DNA of 64,000 nucleotides from Adineta steineri (GCA_905250115.1 CAJNOI010000132.1:170170-234169); one strand, 5' to 3'. Positions 47,619-59,566 are shown, counted from the stretch's first letter. The notes: generated from the letters alone by a model not told the origin. Translations and numbers: made by a program.

Positions 47619-48916
47619 TCAGACAAAATGACGTATTGATAAACATGATATTTTACCATTTGATGAACGAATAAGAATAAATGATTGTTGAGATGGTTTT
47701 ATCGGAGATAAATGATTATTTAAAGTTCGTACCATTAATATTCGTCGTGATGTTGTACTACTAAAAAATATGACAAAATTTTTTCAGAGAACAGGTTTTG
47801 TAGTACTGTCTATAAATCAAATATATGTCGTGGGCCAATCCTAGATTGTCCTAGGCTATTCTAAGATCTCATTTTGGTCTGGTTCAAACCAAAATTAAGT
47901 CGAAATCTAATATCAAAACTCACTTTTGACCCTGAAGATAATTTCAGGTTTCGGTTGACTTATTCGAAAACTACAGTCAAATGGATTAAATATATAATCT
48001 TGCTTAGAATGAAATGATTTATGTATGAAGTATACCCATTTGGCTATAGTTTTCGAATAGGCAAACCGAAATCTGAAATTATCCTCAAGACCAAAACTGA
48101 GTTTTGACTTGAGCCTAGTTTGAACTAGTCGAAACTGAGATCGTAGAATGACCTAGGCCAATCCGAGATTTGCTGTTGAAGTTTAGAGTGATGTTTACTT
48201 ATTTGTACTTCTATTATCTATTATTGTATTTAAAGAACGATCAGAATGATTGTTTTTATTTGTTGTCGAAGATAATCTCTATGAAAATCAATAGTAAATA
48301 TTGACTATTATACGATTATTTTACTTTAAGAGAATGAGAAGAATATGAATTAGGTCTCATTTTAACAACCCAACAAAGACATTGTAGATCATCATCGATA
48401 TAATTATTTGAACATTTAACTAATCGAGAAACAAAAATTTTCCGATTCAAAACAAAAAAATGTTTTTATAATTCACCTGTTGATTGTAATTCATTACTAT
48501 TTGATACTTTTAACCAAGAAAGATTCGTAAGATACTCATCTTCGATATAATCCATATGAATGAAATAATCAATCTCTATATTGTCATCTAATTATCACAT
48601 GGCGGTCAAATCACATTCTTTAGCAACTTAATTCATTAACAGTAAAATGAGTTACTATATACTAAGATTCGAATCGATTTAATTATTTTTGTAACACACG
48701 AATTATTCACAAATTTTTTTGTATATAAGCAGAATCATAAATAAAAACATCTTTATTTGTTCAACTAGTTATTATGTGAATCATATTAGCATCATTTATC
48801 AAATATTATTTTCTCTTATGATGCATACCATTTAAAAACTTATCTCCTTTATGATTGGAATTATATATTAATAAAATCATAGATCCTTGAAATTTGATTC
48901 TTTCATTATTAGACAT
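47619..48916 (-). CDS. Unrecognised small multi-exon gene (possibly 5'-truncated)
   Basis: Five minus-strand exons join in phase: 48916-48829, 48587-48477, 48419-48325, 48278-48199, 47760-47619; 171 codons from the ATG at 48916. It contains an acidic stretch (FIHMDYIEDEYLTNLSWL), then CSNNYIDDDLQCLCWVVKMR, a Ser/Asn-rich linker and a final SFILIRSSNGKISCLSIRHF. I do not recognise the family. Just upstream, in a frame offset by one base, another coding-like stretch (IIERRFIIKSDINFQISSL) runs into this exon, so the gene may once have been longer and be broken by a frameshift, or the assembly may carry an indel. The intron at 47761-48198 contains a foldback element of about 340 bp. The phase agreement across five exons is the main evidence. 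Confidence 0.45.
47835..48172. mobile_element. Intronic foldback (inverted-repeat) element
   Basis: The left arm from 47835 (CCAATCCTAGATTGTCCTAG...) is repeated in imperfect reverse complement up to 48172. Matching blocks include GATAATTTCAGGTTTCGGTT and TATTCGAAAACTACAGTCAAAT on the left against reverse-complement copies on the right. Arms are about 150 bp with a short centre. No ORF. Target duplication not clear. It makes up most of an intron of the small unknown gene. Confidence 0.7.
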
Positions 48917-50286
48917 TTCTTAATGAAGATATTTGGAAATTAATATCTGATTTAATAATAAAACGTCTCTCGATGATCGTATTCTTTTTTTCCTCATAAT
49001 AAATTTTTTGTTTATATGATGGTGATATATTAATAGAAATTCCAAAGAGAAAAACAGTTACTAATGAAATACAGAATGCTTATATACTTCGCGTATGGAA
49101 TTATTTATTACATTGCTACAGAAATGTCAATGTAATTCATATACATTCTAATCGAAAACATATTTATCAAAAAATGTAATGTACTGGATTAGATATATGC
49201 CCAGTCGATATTCATGAAAGTTAGAAATAAATAATTAACTATATATGTCGTTGAATTAATTAAGATAGTTGTTTTATTCAGAATAATTATGTGTATATTC
49301 TAGTAAAAACCTTGAAAATCAATAAATCTTATTCGATATTTTCGAACGATATCGCTAGTTGACGGTACTTTTAATAAGAAAATAAGTCATGATAAATAAC
49401 AGAAACATAATTGATAAATAATTTTTACAATTAATAAGTAAAAACTATCGAATCAAATGTTTATTCTGATATTAATTTTCTTAGATAAATCAATATTTTC
49501 GTTCAAAAACATCAATAAATTCGTATGTTATATTTTTATCTTATTCGAGTAGAAGGAGAGATGGAAGAGGCAAAAAGAACAGGACAAGAGAAAAATAATC
49601 TTCAGAGAACGAGAGAAAAAAAACAAGGGTTAAGGTCATGTACTCAAGCTGAGAAGTATTTTATAGGGGTGAAAATAGAATTGATCGGTTATTAGTAATA
49701 TTATTTAATCGTAACTAGTAGAGAAAGCGAATGTTTATTTTTAATCATTTTATTTTGAAGAAAAAACTTAAACACACTAGTTTCGTATTATTTTGTTGTA
49801 CATAGAAAACATATAAACGATATCTTTATTCATTTTTAGATATTTTAAAGAGTAATCCCGGTGAAAAACTTTATTTTATATAATATCAACTTAGTCGATA
49901 ACGTGTGTTTATTCTTTTAATGCACTTGCCGAATGATCTTATCTCTATGGTAAGTATTATATAAAAAAACAAACTTGTATAAACATATTAATTAGACTAG
50001 AGTGTTTTTTACATAATAAATATTTCATTCGAAAGTTAGAATACGATTCGATGTTCTCAACATATTATTATAATATCGACTGATAATAACTTTTATCCTA
50101 CTTCTTTAAGAATAAGGTCAGATTTCACTGACTCACCTTAAAGAAAGATTAATATTCGAAAAGACGAATCTTTTCTTATAATCGGAATAGTTTTATGTGA
50201 AAATGTACTTGAAATATGCAGTCAATCGTATATGATGAACCGAATTAGAAATATCATATATATATACAATTAAATTTTAGAAAAAT
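48917..50286. other. Intergenic region with coding-like scraps
   Basis: 48917-49010 (-) carries the frame-shifted coding-like segment mentioned for the neighbouring gene. 49027-49170 (+) has a 47-codon open stretch (EIPKRKTVTNEIQNAYILRV) of unknown meaning. The rest is AT-rich, including the promoter of the nuclear receptor. Confidence 0.35.
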
Positions 50287-52047
50287 ATGTTCTCTCAAAC
50301 ATCAACAGTGACCTATCATCCTAAACATCGAACATGGTGGCAACAACAGGATTGTGTTATATGTGGTTCTACAGCTATTGGTGTTAATTTTGGTGCACGT
50401 ACATGTGCACCATGTAAAGGTATGGTAAATATTTCATGAAATTTATTGTATATTTTATTTTAATATTTATAGCATTTTTTCGTCGAAATGCTCGACGAAA
50501 AGAAGTAAGATATTTTTATGAATTAATTTATTTTAGAAAAAGAACAAATAAATTGTAGATTCTTCAAACTCTTTGTCCATTTCAAGAATCATCTACTTCA
50601 AATTTAAATGCTAATGATAATCATGAAACAAATATTTATTGTTCACAAATACGTTATTGCTCATCATGTCGATTACGTCGTTGTTTTGATATGGGCATGA
50701 AAGAAGAATTAGTTCGAACTGATAAAGAAAATGAACGATATAGACAACTTGTCGAAACAAATCGACAACGTCGAAATCAGTTATTACAACAAGATCAATT
50801 TACTATTCCTCGGGTACGTTCATTTATTTGTAGTTTAACATATAGTTATCTTTCTAACTGAGGAAATATTTTTTTAGAGAATATCTTTGTAAGAAATCGG
50901 ATTCATCTAACGAACAGTACCCGACTTCGAACTATACGTATAAGTAAAACATGAGCTCAAACAGAGGTATCACCTTAGATGGTTCCCTCGTTAGTCAGAT
51001 CTAGTAGTATCATTTCACATTTCAAACATTCAAAATATAGTCGTTTGAGTATTGCTAGTAATAGTGATCAAATACTACAGAGTACAGGAAGCTCTAAAAC
51101 TTATTAATATTTTAATCAACTAGCTCGTTATGATTCACTATATGAAATTGTTCGCATCTGATTTTTGATAGAATAAAATATTTTTTAAATGCTTTTATTT
51201 AGCAAATTCTATCGAAACGTGTTCTATTACATGAAACAGATTGGAATGATATATCCAATATAGTTATTGCTTATGAGACCTATTGTCTTAAAAACTACAT
51301 TCAACAACGTGCAAATACATATCATAATCAATCCCAAATCTCTGATGATGATGATACTGCAAAAATAAATCATCATGCTTCAACAACGATTAATAAAATG
51401 ACATCTTTTCTATTATTTCTTTCAACAATTCCAACTGTTAAATTGCTTCCTAAATCTGATCGTATTTTTTTATGTAAACATAATATTCGTCCATTAATTT
51501 TACTTAATTCACATGAACTTGATCAATTGTGCTATTCAGAACCTTGGCAGGTAAAGAAATTTTATCAATAATATCTTTAGTATATTAATGCATCCATATG
51601 AATTCTTATTTTTAGTTAATGTATGATGATCTTTCTGCTAAATATGTATGTGGAAATGATTTATTTTCTGAACTTGTTAATACAAAACATCGTGCAGAAC
51701 AAATCTTGATAACTGATCCAGTAGTAACACGTCTTTGGCTTCTTATATTATTTTTTTCTACACCACTTCATTGTTATTATAATAGTTCTTTGCCAGAAAT
51801 ATCTTTAAATCAAAGAATAGCTCTAGTAGAAATTCAACATTCATATATAAATTTATTATGGAATTATTTATCACATCGTCATGGAGATATAGAAGTTATT
51901 CGTATATTTTCAAATCTTACTAGTGTTTATCTTAGTATGCAACGAATAAGTCAAGCAATAAATACAATAATTCGTACACGAGATGATTTATCAACATTAA
52001 ATGAATCATTCGATCGAGCTGTAGTAATTGATAGTGACGATAAATAG
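50287..52047 (+). CDS. Nuclear hormone receptor, lineage-specific type
   Basis: Five exons: 50287-50419, 50473-50504, 50559-50813, 51203-51550, 51616-52047; 399 residues. The DNA-binding domain starts at about residue 23: first zinc finger CVICGSTAIGVNFGARTCAPC followed by KAFFRRNARRK (P-box helix), second finger LCPFQ...CSQIRYCSSCRLRRC, with an unusually long, Asn-rich first loop of about 25 residues. The hinge contains an RYRQLVETNRQRRNQLLQQ helix. The ligand-binding region (about 145-399) is helical and strongly diverged. Divergent receptors of this kind are expanded in bdelloids; ligand and partner unknown. Intron 3 (389 bp) carries a segment resembling one at about 23062-23110. Confidence 0.87.
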
Positions 52048-52362
52048 AATAGTAGAACAGTATTTTTGTTTTGTTTTGTTTTTCAAATGATGTATTTAGT
52101 TTTGCATATGTATTATTATTATTATGTGTGATATAAAAAAGAAGTATTTTTTTCTACTCCGAGTGAAAAATAATATAAGGCTTCTGTTTATTTTTTAAGT
52201 GCTTATAGTTGATAGTAAATTAAAATGAATGAAGAGTTTAGCCTATATGAATTAGAATGAAGCAAGATTTGGGGAAACTTAAAATTTGTAAAAAAAATTA
52301 TAAATGGGTTTTTTGTTTTTTTAAAACCGTCTGGAATAAAATGAAAAAATATAATGTTTTGT

Positions 52363-54269
52363 TTATTTTCGAGTACGTTTTTGACTTCGATTTCCTGAAT
52401 TAAATTCCATAGCAGACGAAGTGGATGGTGCATCGGGTAAAAAATTAACAGCAGCACGGTCATTTGATTCATTGGAAGTTTTTACATTTAATTCTCCTAA
52501 AATAAAAATAAATAGAAAATAATTATAAAATAGATTTATATTCTTACTATCCAAACTACTGATATACAGATAATTAGCTTGATAAATTAGATCTTTTTTA
52601 TATTGAACATTAATTTTTGCTTCGACGCGATTCATATGAACATTTGGAAGTACAGGCATTTCAAAGGAAAAATTATTTCCATTCTTCTTGATTTCTTCTC
52701 CTTTACGAGAGCAATTGATATCATTTCCAATTATATTGACAACAAAGTTAGTTTTGAAATCGTTTGGAACAGGACCTTTTGTTTCTATGCATATTTTTCG
52801 CTTACTTTGCATTGGTCCATCTAGCGGAAATACATCTTCCACACGAAATTTGCCATACTCTTCTGTCATTACGATAGTATCTATGACACTACTTTCATCG
52901 CGTTCATATGAACCATCAATAGTTTGATAAAAACGTGTAAAACGAAGTTTAGATTGATTAAGTTGTCGTTGATTAATTTTTTCTTTTGTTATTTTTTTCC
53001 CATCTTGTCTACCTTTGATTAATTCAATTTTATAACTAAAAAGATGAAAATATATAAACTGAAAACTTTTCGAAATTAATTTACCTTTTATAACCCTTTA
53101 CAAGATCATCATTAGTTACATCGTAATATATTGTATTTGATTCATTTTTCTTAACTACTAATGATGATTTACCACATTCCTTATTCTTAATTGTATATGG
53201 ATGTGGTTGATTATCAATGCCAAGTAGAGTTACTTGAATAACGTTCTTTTGATTACGCCACGTTTGAGATATCTACGAAATAGAAAAAACTCTTTTTATG
53301 AGTATTCAGATAAGTAATTCTGCATTTACATTTGTGATTGGATATTCATATTTGTCTCCGTCTTCACAGCGTACGAAATGGGATGATTTAATGCTTTCGC
53401 TTTCCGTTCGTGGATGAAACTTTTCACGTGGTTGAGATATGATATAGAAATCTTCAGATACCATGCTATCGAGTTGATTACTGTGCCGATCTTCCACTTG
53501 CTCTTGGTTTGGTTCGTGAATATCATTGGTAGCTACAAAAATATTATTTATATTAATATATTGCAAATCATCTCTTTGGCTTAGTTATACCTGAATTAGT
53601 ATAAAATGGACATACTGTTCTTGGTTGCTGAGTAATTTGCTGGTAATTCATTTGTTGTTCATTTGATGTTTGAATGTCATAGGGAGCTACAAAAAAAAGT
53701 GTTTATATCAACATATTGCAAATCATCTCTTTAGTTTAATTATACCTGAATTAGAATAAAGTGGACGTTCTGTTGCTGATTGTTGATCAATCTGCTGGTA
53801 ATTCACTTGTTGTCTATTTGATGTTTGAATATCATTGGTAGCTACAAAAATATTATTTATATTAATGTATTGCGAATCATCTCTTTAATTTAATCATACC
53901 TGAATTAGAATAAAGTGGACGTCTTGTTGTTGATTGTTGATAATCTTAAAAGATACGGAAGTTTTACTAGCGAAATTTATCATTCAAAGTTGAACTTACT
54001 AGATATAGTTGGACTGGTACTATTATTAATGGTACCATAATTGTTGTTACTGTTGAAATTCGAGACTTGTGGAAAATGCAATTGAGCACCAGAGGTACCA
54101 CGTAAGTAGTCACATATCTAAGAACAAAATAAATTAATGCAATCTGAAACATGTTTTATTCAAACAAATATACATCAACAGATAATGCATCAGCATTTGA
54201 TGTTGCTGATATTAATTCTGATAGATCATCAACATTGATTGAAGGAAAGAACTCATCGAAATCTGCCAT
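52363..54269 (-). CDS. Rel-homology-domain transcription factor (NF-kappaB/Rel-like)
   Basis: Nine exons: 54269-54174, 54117-54000, 53944-53900, 53841-53746, 53686-53591, 53532-53330, 53272-53085, 53035-52548, 52496-52363; 487 residues. The N-terminal 150 residues are Asn/Gln/Ser-rich and include repeated modules from tandemly duplicated exons 3-5. From about 180 the Rel domain shows IISQPREKFHPR (like the QPKxRGFRFRY recognition loop), VIQVTLLGIDNQPHPYTI and the SKLRFTRFYQTIDGSY strand corresponding to VRLRFxAFLxxxDGSF. An IPT-like dimerisation domain (about 330-440) follows. The basic tail (RSQKRTRK) could be a nuclear signal. It probably regulates transcription in immune or stress responses; DNA specificity is uncertain because the recognition loop is altered. 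No ankyrin repeats are present. Confidence 0.82.
53591..53944 (-). repeat. Tandem exon-intron duplication within the Rel gene
   Basis: Exons at 53944-53900, 53841-53746 and 53686-53591, plus the start of exon 53532, share nearly the same sequence. Each starts CTACCAATGATATTCA-like (except the short first one) and ends with the TTATTCTAATTCAG donor side, and the introns between share GAGATGATTxGCAATA and TTTTTGTAG. The repeat unit is about 155 bp. All these exons are phase 1-1, so copies can be gained or lost without a frame change. Confidence 0.85.
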
Positions 54270-56061
54270 ATCTATGCTTTTATATACACTTGGAATATAT
54301 GAAAATTATTTGTTAAAATACTGTTCTGAAAATAAAATAAATATATGTTTAGAAAAGACAAACTTTTATTTATAAAAATTGTTAAGAGCAAGACGGTTGA
54401 TAAAATTATGCATTTTGTTCGCGTCAGGCACTTCATATATATATAGTTTCAACTGCTATGGAAAAAAACAACACTTGAAGGCGGTTAATCATTCACTGTT
54501 TAACCGTTATTATGAAACAACAGTGAAGCCTGTAACATAACCGTAAGAATATAAGTAATAACTGCCTGAAGTTTATATTTGCTTAACTTCAATCAGACGA
54601 AAAAAATAAACATGCGCAATTGTATGTTTAACCCTTTCAGCATTGGTTTAATTTTGAAGAAAAAAAAAGACTCGCTATATATTTGTACGTGGTTGGATTT
54701 ATCCCACTGACGTTTAAAAAAAACGAAAAAGATTCATAGATGCATGTAGTGTATGCTGTCTGCATTATAAGAATAGAGAAAAAAGAGAATTATACTATAA
54801 CAAAATCAACCGTCTGATTTATAATTTTCTTTTCAAGCTGAAATAAAATGCAAGAGTAGTGTACTTTTACAGAAAAAAAAGAAATGACGCCAGGGCGTAT
54901 GTAAACATCAGAAATTTTGAAAGGGTTAATAGTGAATTGTATTACCCAATACAATCGAATATAACTCAGTATTCGATTATCATTTGAAATTTCATCTAAT
55001 CTGAAGACATTTCACAAAGTCTGAAATAGTGCAAAATGATTTCTATTTAATTGTTATAGATGAGATGTAATAAAAAGTAATAAAGAGGGAATGGTGTTAT
55101 ATACCACATTAGGATTGAAAAAAACTAACAAAATAATTCATACAAGCACAAGTGTTATCTATTTATAGCATAATCAATATTAATATATGAAAGACTAAGC
55201 ATCGAAATCTATCAAATACAAAAATAATTCCTGTAATTAAATTATTTCAAGTGAAATATAGAACTTTAGAACGATTGATTTTTTTATAAATATATCGGAT
55301 TATTACATTTTTTTCGAGGAAATTATTTCACTCCTAGATAATCTCAATACGAATTATTTTTTTATAACAACAATAGTAAAGAACTAAATATTCTAAAAAA
55401 CTAAATGAATATTTGACCAAAGAGAAAACGTATAGGTGTAGGACCTCGAACACCTTGCAATCACATTTAGTATTGAGCTGCAATACGCATTGTCTTGGAT
55501 TGAACTTATATGTTAATACGTCAACATTATGAGTGGCAAGTTTTAACATCTTATCTTATCGATGAATATATTATAAGTTTTGACTTTACTGTGTCGAATA
55601 TTACTGGCAGTACTTCTTTTCACATATAATAAACCAAAAGATGAAATTATCATCAAGAATATGTATTTATCTTTTGAATGCAATTTTTCAATATTTACTA
55701 TTATGTAATCATCTTCTAGGTGTGATGAGTATACCAATATAATTTAACTTAGAAAATGAAGTTAACAAATCATTTGTTCTTCTCTATTCAAGGTTCAAAT
55801 GTTACTATTTTAAGAACAAATTTAGATTCATATTCTGTCATAAGAGAACAAAAGAAAATATAAAGTGCGCATGTGTTTCAATTTCAACATATAGAGAAGA
55901 GAATGAATCTTGTTGTTACTTTTCCTATTAAACAAAGATGAGTTACAAGAACATACACATACTATAGGGCAACATTTATCATAGTGTTTCTTGGTCTGTC
56001 AAAAAAAAAGAATCAAATTTTTCGTTCTGTATTTATTTCTTTTTTTTTCTTTCAAATTTAT
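54270..56061. other. Intergenic region with piggyBac-type MITE
   Basis: About 1.8 kb between the Rel gene (-) and a GPCR gene (+). Apart from the element at 54632-54925, it is AT-rich and without a supported gene; the frames at 55334 and 55543 (-) are unsupported. Confidence 0.5.
54628..54929. mobile_element. piggyBac-type MITE with TTAA duplications
   Basis: Starts TTAA-CCCTTTCA (54628-54639) and ends TGAAAGGG-TTAA (54918-54929). The TTAA target duplication plus CCCTTT termini is the hallmark of piggyBac superfamily insertions. The interior (about 294 bp) has no ORF, so it depends on a transposase elsewhere. Mid-element sequence includes a GC-richer patch (GACGCCAGGGCG) near the right end. 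Confidence 0.8.
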
Positions 56062-57645
56062 ATGACTATTATATCGAATATAAATGAAACAAATTTAACA
56101 TCATTAATTAAAGAAGGAATAAATGTAAGTGAATTTCTAAGTAGTACAATGATGCCAACAATAACAGCAAAAATAATAATATCAACAACTACAAATTCAT
56201 TTCTACGTCAATTTAATACAACAAGAATCTATCCTTTTCTACGTTCACCAATAATAACAACAACAACATCACAAACATCATTTTTATTACATAAATATTT
56301 TATGTTTAAATCACCATTTCATTATATAATACGTAGTATAGAATTATTCATTTTAAGTTTAACAATACCATTATATGTTATTGTTTTTATACTTTTTATT
56401 GAATTAACTATTTTACGTGTAAATACAAATACGGCTGTATCTGGTGGTAATTCACGTAGTAGAAGACAACGACGTCGACAGCATATGCATAATCTTATAT
56501 GGACATCAAATTATTTACTTGTTGATCTTCTTAATCTTTTATATGAAGTTATTTATGTTATTATACATTTATCTGGTCAATTACCATTACAATCATTTAC
56601 TGGTCGTTTTTATTGTCAATCACAAGTTTATGTACCATTATATTTAACTGTACTTATGGCATATAGTTTAACAGCGATATCAATTTATCGTCGTCGTCAT
56701 TTTATTAATTTAAATAAACATATGAAACAATCAAATTTAATAAGTATATGTATGATTAGTTCACTTTGGATGTTACCGATAATAACATCAGTATTTCCAA
56801 CATTTCTATTAGTTTATTTAAATATTTTAAAAATAACACAACATGAAACAACAAATCAATGTCAAATTTCTTATACATATGAATCAAATATGCAAGCTAT
56901 GTATATATTTTATAGACTTGGTAAAAATAACTAATATGAAAATGTTTTTTTTTAATATTGTGATATTTTCTATTTAGGTAATGTTTTTCTTTTACCAATA
57001 TCAATTTCTTTAGCTTGTTATATAACAATATATGCTGATTTAATACGTATGCAACAACGTTTTAATCGAGCATTTAAACGTCATGTACATATACGAAAAA
57101 ATCTTATATCACAAATACTTTTTTTATTTCTTAATTTTGCTGTTTTTTGGTTACCTGCTGAAATTATAACACTTTATACAAAAAATCGTCATCTTAAAGA
57201 CGCTGTACAAGTTACAAAATGTTTAAATATTCTTCTTGATCCATTAATTATTACTGGTTTTGATACACGTTTTAAATCAGCTGCTAAACAATTATTATCA
57301 ACACCAGCTTTTCATGGATTTCGACGTTGTTTTAATAGTAATCGTCAACATGATGATTCAACAGCAACAGCAACAGCACAAATAATACCAAGAAGACGTT
57401 TTAAACATTCACGTCAAATGACTACAAATAGTGAACAGATGACAACAGGTGTTACGTGGAATATTGGTAATAATGATGATATTACTGTATTAGAATCGGT
57501 ATCAAATCATTCGTCACAAAAAAAGCAAAGAACAAGACGACAACAAAAACAACGATCCATATCATCAATGAATCAACGTCCATTAAAAAATAGACCACGA
57601 ACATCAACACAAATACGAATGAAAATAGTTGAGAATAATCATTAA
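56062..57645 (+). CDS. Rhodopsin-like G protein-coupled receptor with long N- and C-terminal tails
   Basis: Two exons, 56062-56920 and 56978-57645; 508 residues. The N-terminal about 100 residues are Thr/Ser/Asn-rich with several N-glycosylation sequons (NETN, NVSE). Seven hydrophobic segments follow from about 105 (IRSIELFILSLTIPLYVIVF), with a basic, Arg-rich first intracellular loop (SRSRRQRRRQH). TM3 ends YSLTAISIYRRRHF rather than DRY. TM6-TM7 include FAVFWLPAEI (like the FxxxWxP motif) and LNILLDPLIITGF (DPLI in the NPxxY position). The C-tail is about 110 residues, Gln/Arg/Ser-rich. Looks class A, peptide-receptor-like; ligand unknown. The frame is open upstream of 56062, but that part has no ATG and is Phe-rich. 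Confidence 0.83.
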
Positions 57646-57874
57646 AAATAAATTTATTTAATAAAAATGAAAGATTATTGCAGTATAAATGAAATAGTTC
57701 TATTATAGTGATAGATGTTGTTTTGATAGAGTAACAAAAACGTGTAGGCATAAAATCTTTTTTTTCTTCTTCTCTCGATTTCAATTCAGTCATCAATTGA
57801 TTCTTCTTTCTTATCAATAATCATTGAAATAAACAAATATCTCACATTACTATTCTTTACTATAATCAATAACA

Positions 57875-59566
57875 ATGTCTTCGAATAAAAATTTTCAAGT
57901 TTACATAACTGGTGGTTTTGCTGCCATCGGTGGTCTTCTTTTTGGCTATGATACAGGTGTTATTTCAGGTGTCCTTACAATGTCAGATTTTCTTCTGGCA
58001 TTTGGAGGTACGACAAGTCTCATACGTGGTTCATTAACAAGTTCAATATCAGGTTCTATTGTTGGTATTATGCTTGTTGGTTGTTTTCTTGGTGCACTTA
58101 TAGCAGGTCCATCTGGTGATCGTATTTCACGAAAATATTCTATTGTACTTTTTTCCTTAGTTTTTATTATAAGTGCTATCTTACAAACAGCATCAAATAA
58201 TTTATTTGTATTACTTCTATCACGTCTTGTTGCTGGTAAGATGATTTTATTTCTTTTTGTAATTAAAATTAAAAATATTCTTTATGATACTATATTTAAG
58301 GAATATCAGTTGGAGCATTATCAATGCTTGTACCTGTATATCAATCTGAAATAGCTACAAAAGAAATTCGTGGACGACTTGTATCACTTCAACAATGGGC
58401 TATAACAATTGGTATAGCAATTAGTTTTTGGATTAATTATAGTAATTAAAATGAATAAACAAATCGTTGAGAATTAGAATTTATTTTATTGATTATTTTT
58501 AGGTACTGATATTTATTTTTTGGGTAGTAGTGCTGCATGGCGTATTCCATTAGCATTACAAATTGTTCCTGCATTAATTCTTGCAATTGGTATTCTTTTT
58601 TTTCCATTTTCACCTCGTTGGTTAATGGTTCAAGGTCGTGATAATGAAGCATTAGTTGCATTAACTAAAATTCGTTCAGCATCATCATCCGTTGATGTAC
58701 TCGATGAATATAATGATATAAAAAATGAAATTGAATTTGAACGTGAACAATCAATACAATCTTATTCACAATTTCTTTATCCACCACTTCGACGACGTTT
58801 AGTACTTGGTATAAGTATACAAATTTTACAACAACTTACTGGAATTAATTCAATTATGTATTATGCACCAGAAATTTTTAAACAATCTGGTTTAAATGAT
58901 CAACGTGCATCATTACTTGCAACTGGAATAAACGGATGTGTACTTATTCTTGCAACTATACCAGCTATTCTATTTATTGATAAATTAGGACGACGTTTTG
59001 TATTGATTAGTGGTGCAATTCTTATGGCTTTATCAATGTTAATCATTGGTGGAACAATGGGAGTTCATGGATATACACATTTTAATGAAACAACAGGTGC
59101 TGTTCAAGTTATTATTCCAAATCAAACAGCATCCCATGTTATCATAACATTCGTGTATATATTTGTTGCTTCATTTGCATTTAGTTGGGGACCAACTGCA
59201 TGGATTTATTGTACAGAAATTTTTCCATTAAGTATGCGTTCGAAAGGTACATCATTGACAACAGCTGCTAATTGGGCAACTAATTGTATAGTTTCATTTC
59301 TTGTACCTTCCATGCTTGAAAGTCTCACCTATGGTACTTATCTTATATTTGGTATTCTATGTGTTTTTATGGGAATTATAATATATTTATTTTATCCCGA
59401 AACAAAAGGAAAAAGTTTAGAAGATATGGATCTTGTATTTGGTCGATCAGTATTTGCTGTTAAATCAATTGGAAAAAAGAAGCAAATGAAATCTATAGAT
59501 AGAAATGGAATTAGTACAATTCAAACTTCTTCTCATAATGGACTTAAACGAATTTATTATTTTTAA
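57875..59566 (+). CDS. MFS sugar (hexose/proton) transporter
   Basis: Three exons: 57875-58235, 58301-58441, 58503-59566; 521 residues, twelve expected membrane helices. Sugar-transporter signatures: GGLLFGYDTGVISG in TM1, GDRISRKYSI in loop 2-3, PVYQSEIATKEIRGRLVSLQQ (PxYxxEIAxxxxRG), SPRWLM after TM6, QQLTGINSIMYYAPEIFKQ in TM7, DKLGRR in loop 8-9, and PETKGKSLEDMD after TM12. It moves hexoses or related polyols across the plasma membrane; the TM1 GYDTGVISG form resembles proton-coupled sugar/inositol carriers of yeast and protists more than animal GLUTs. Extracellular loop 9-10 contains HFNETTGAVQV with a glycosylation sequon. Starts 229 bp after the preceding GPCR on the same strand. Confidence 0.93.

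Noticed and set aside
54460..54540. Small hairpin around TTCACTGTTTAACCG
   Set aside because: The arms are only 8-9 bp and imperfect, with no second copy in the window; likely chance.
55984..56061. Upstream extension of the third GPCR to GTG at 55984
   Set aside because: No ATG in the extension and a Phe/Lys-rich translation; the first ATG at 56062 gives a normal extracellular N-terminus.
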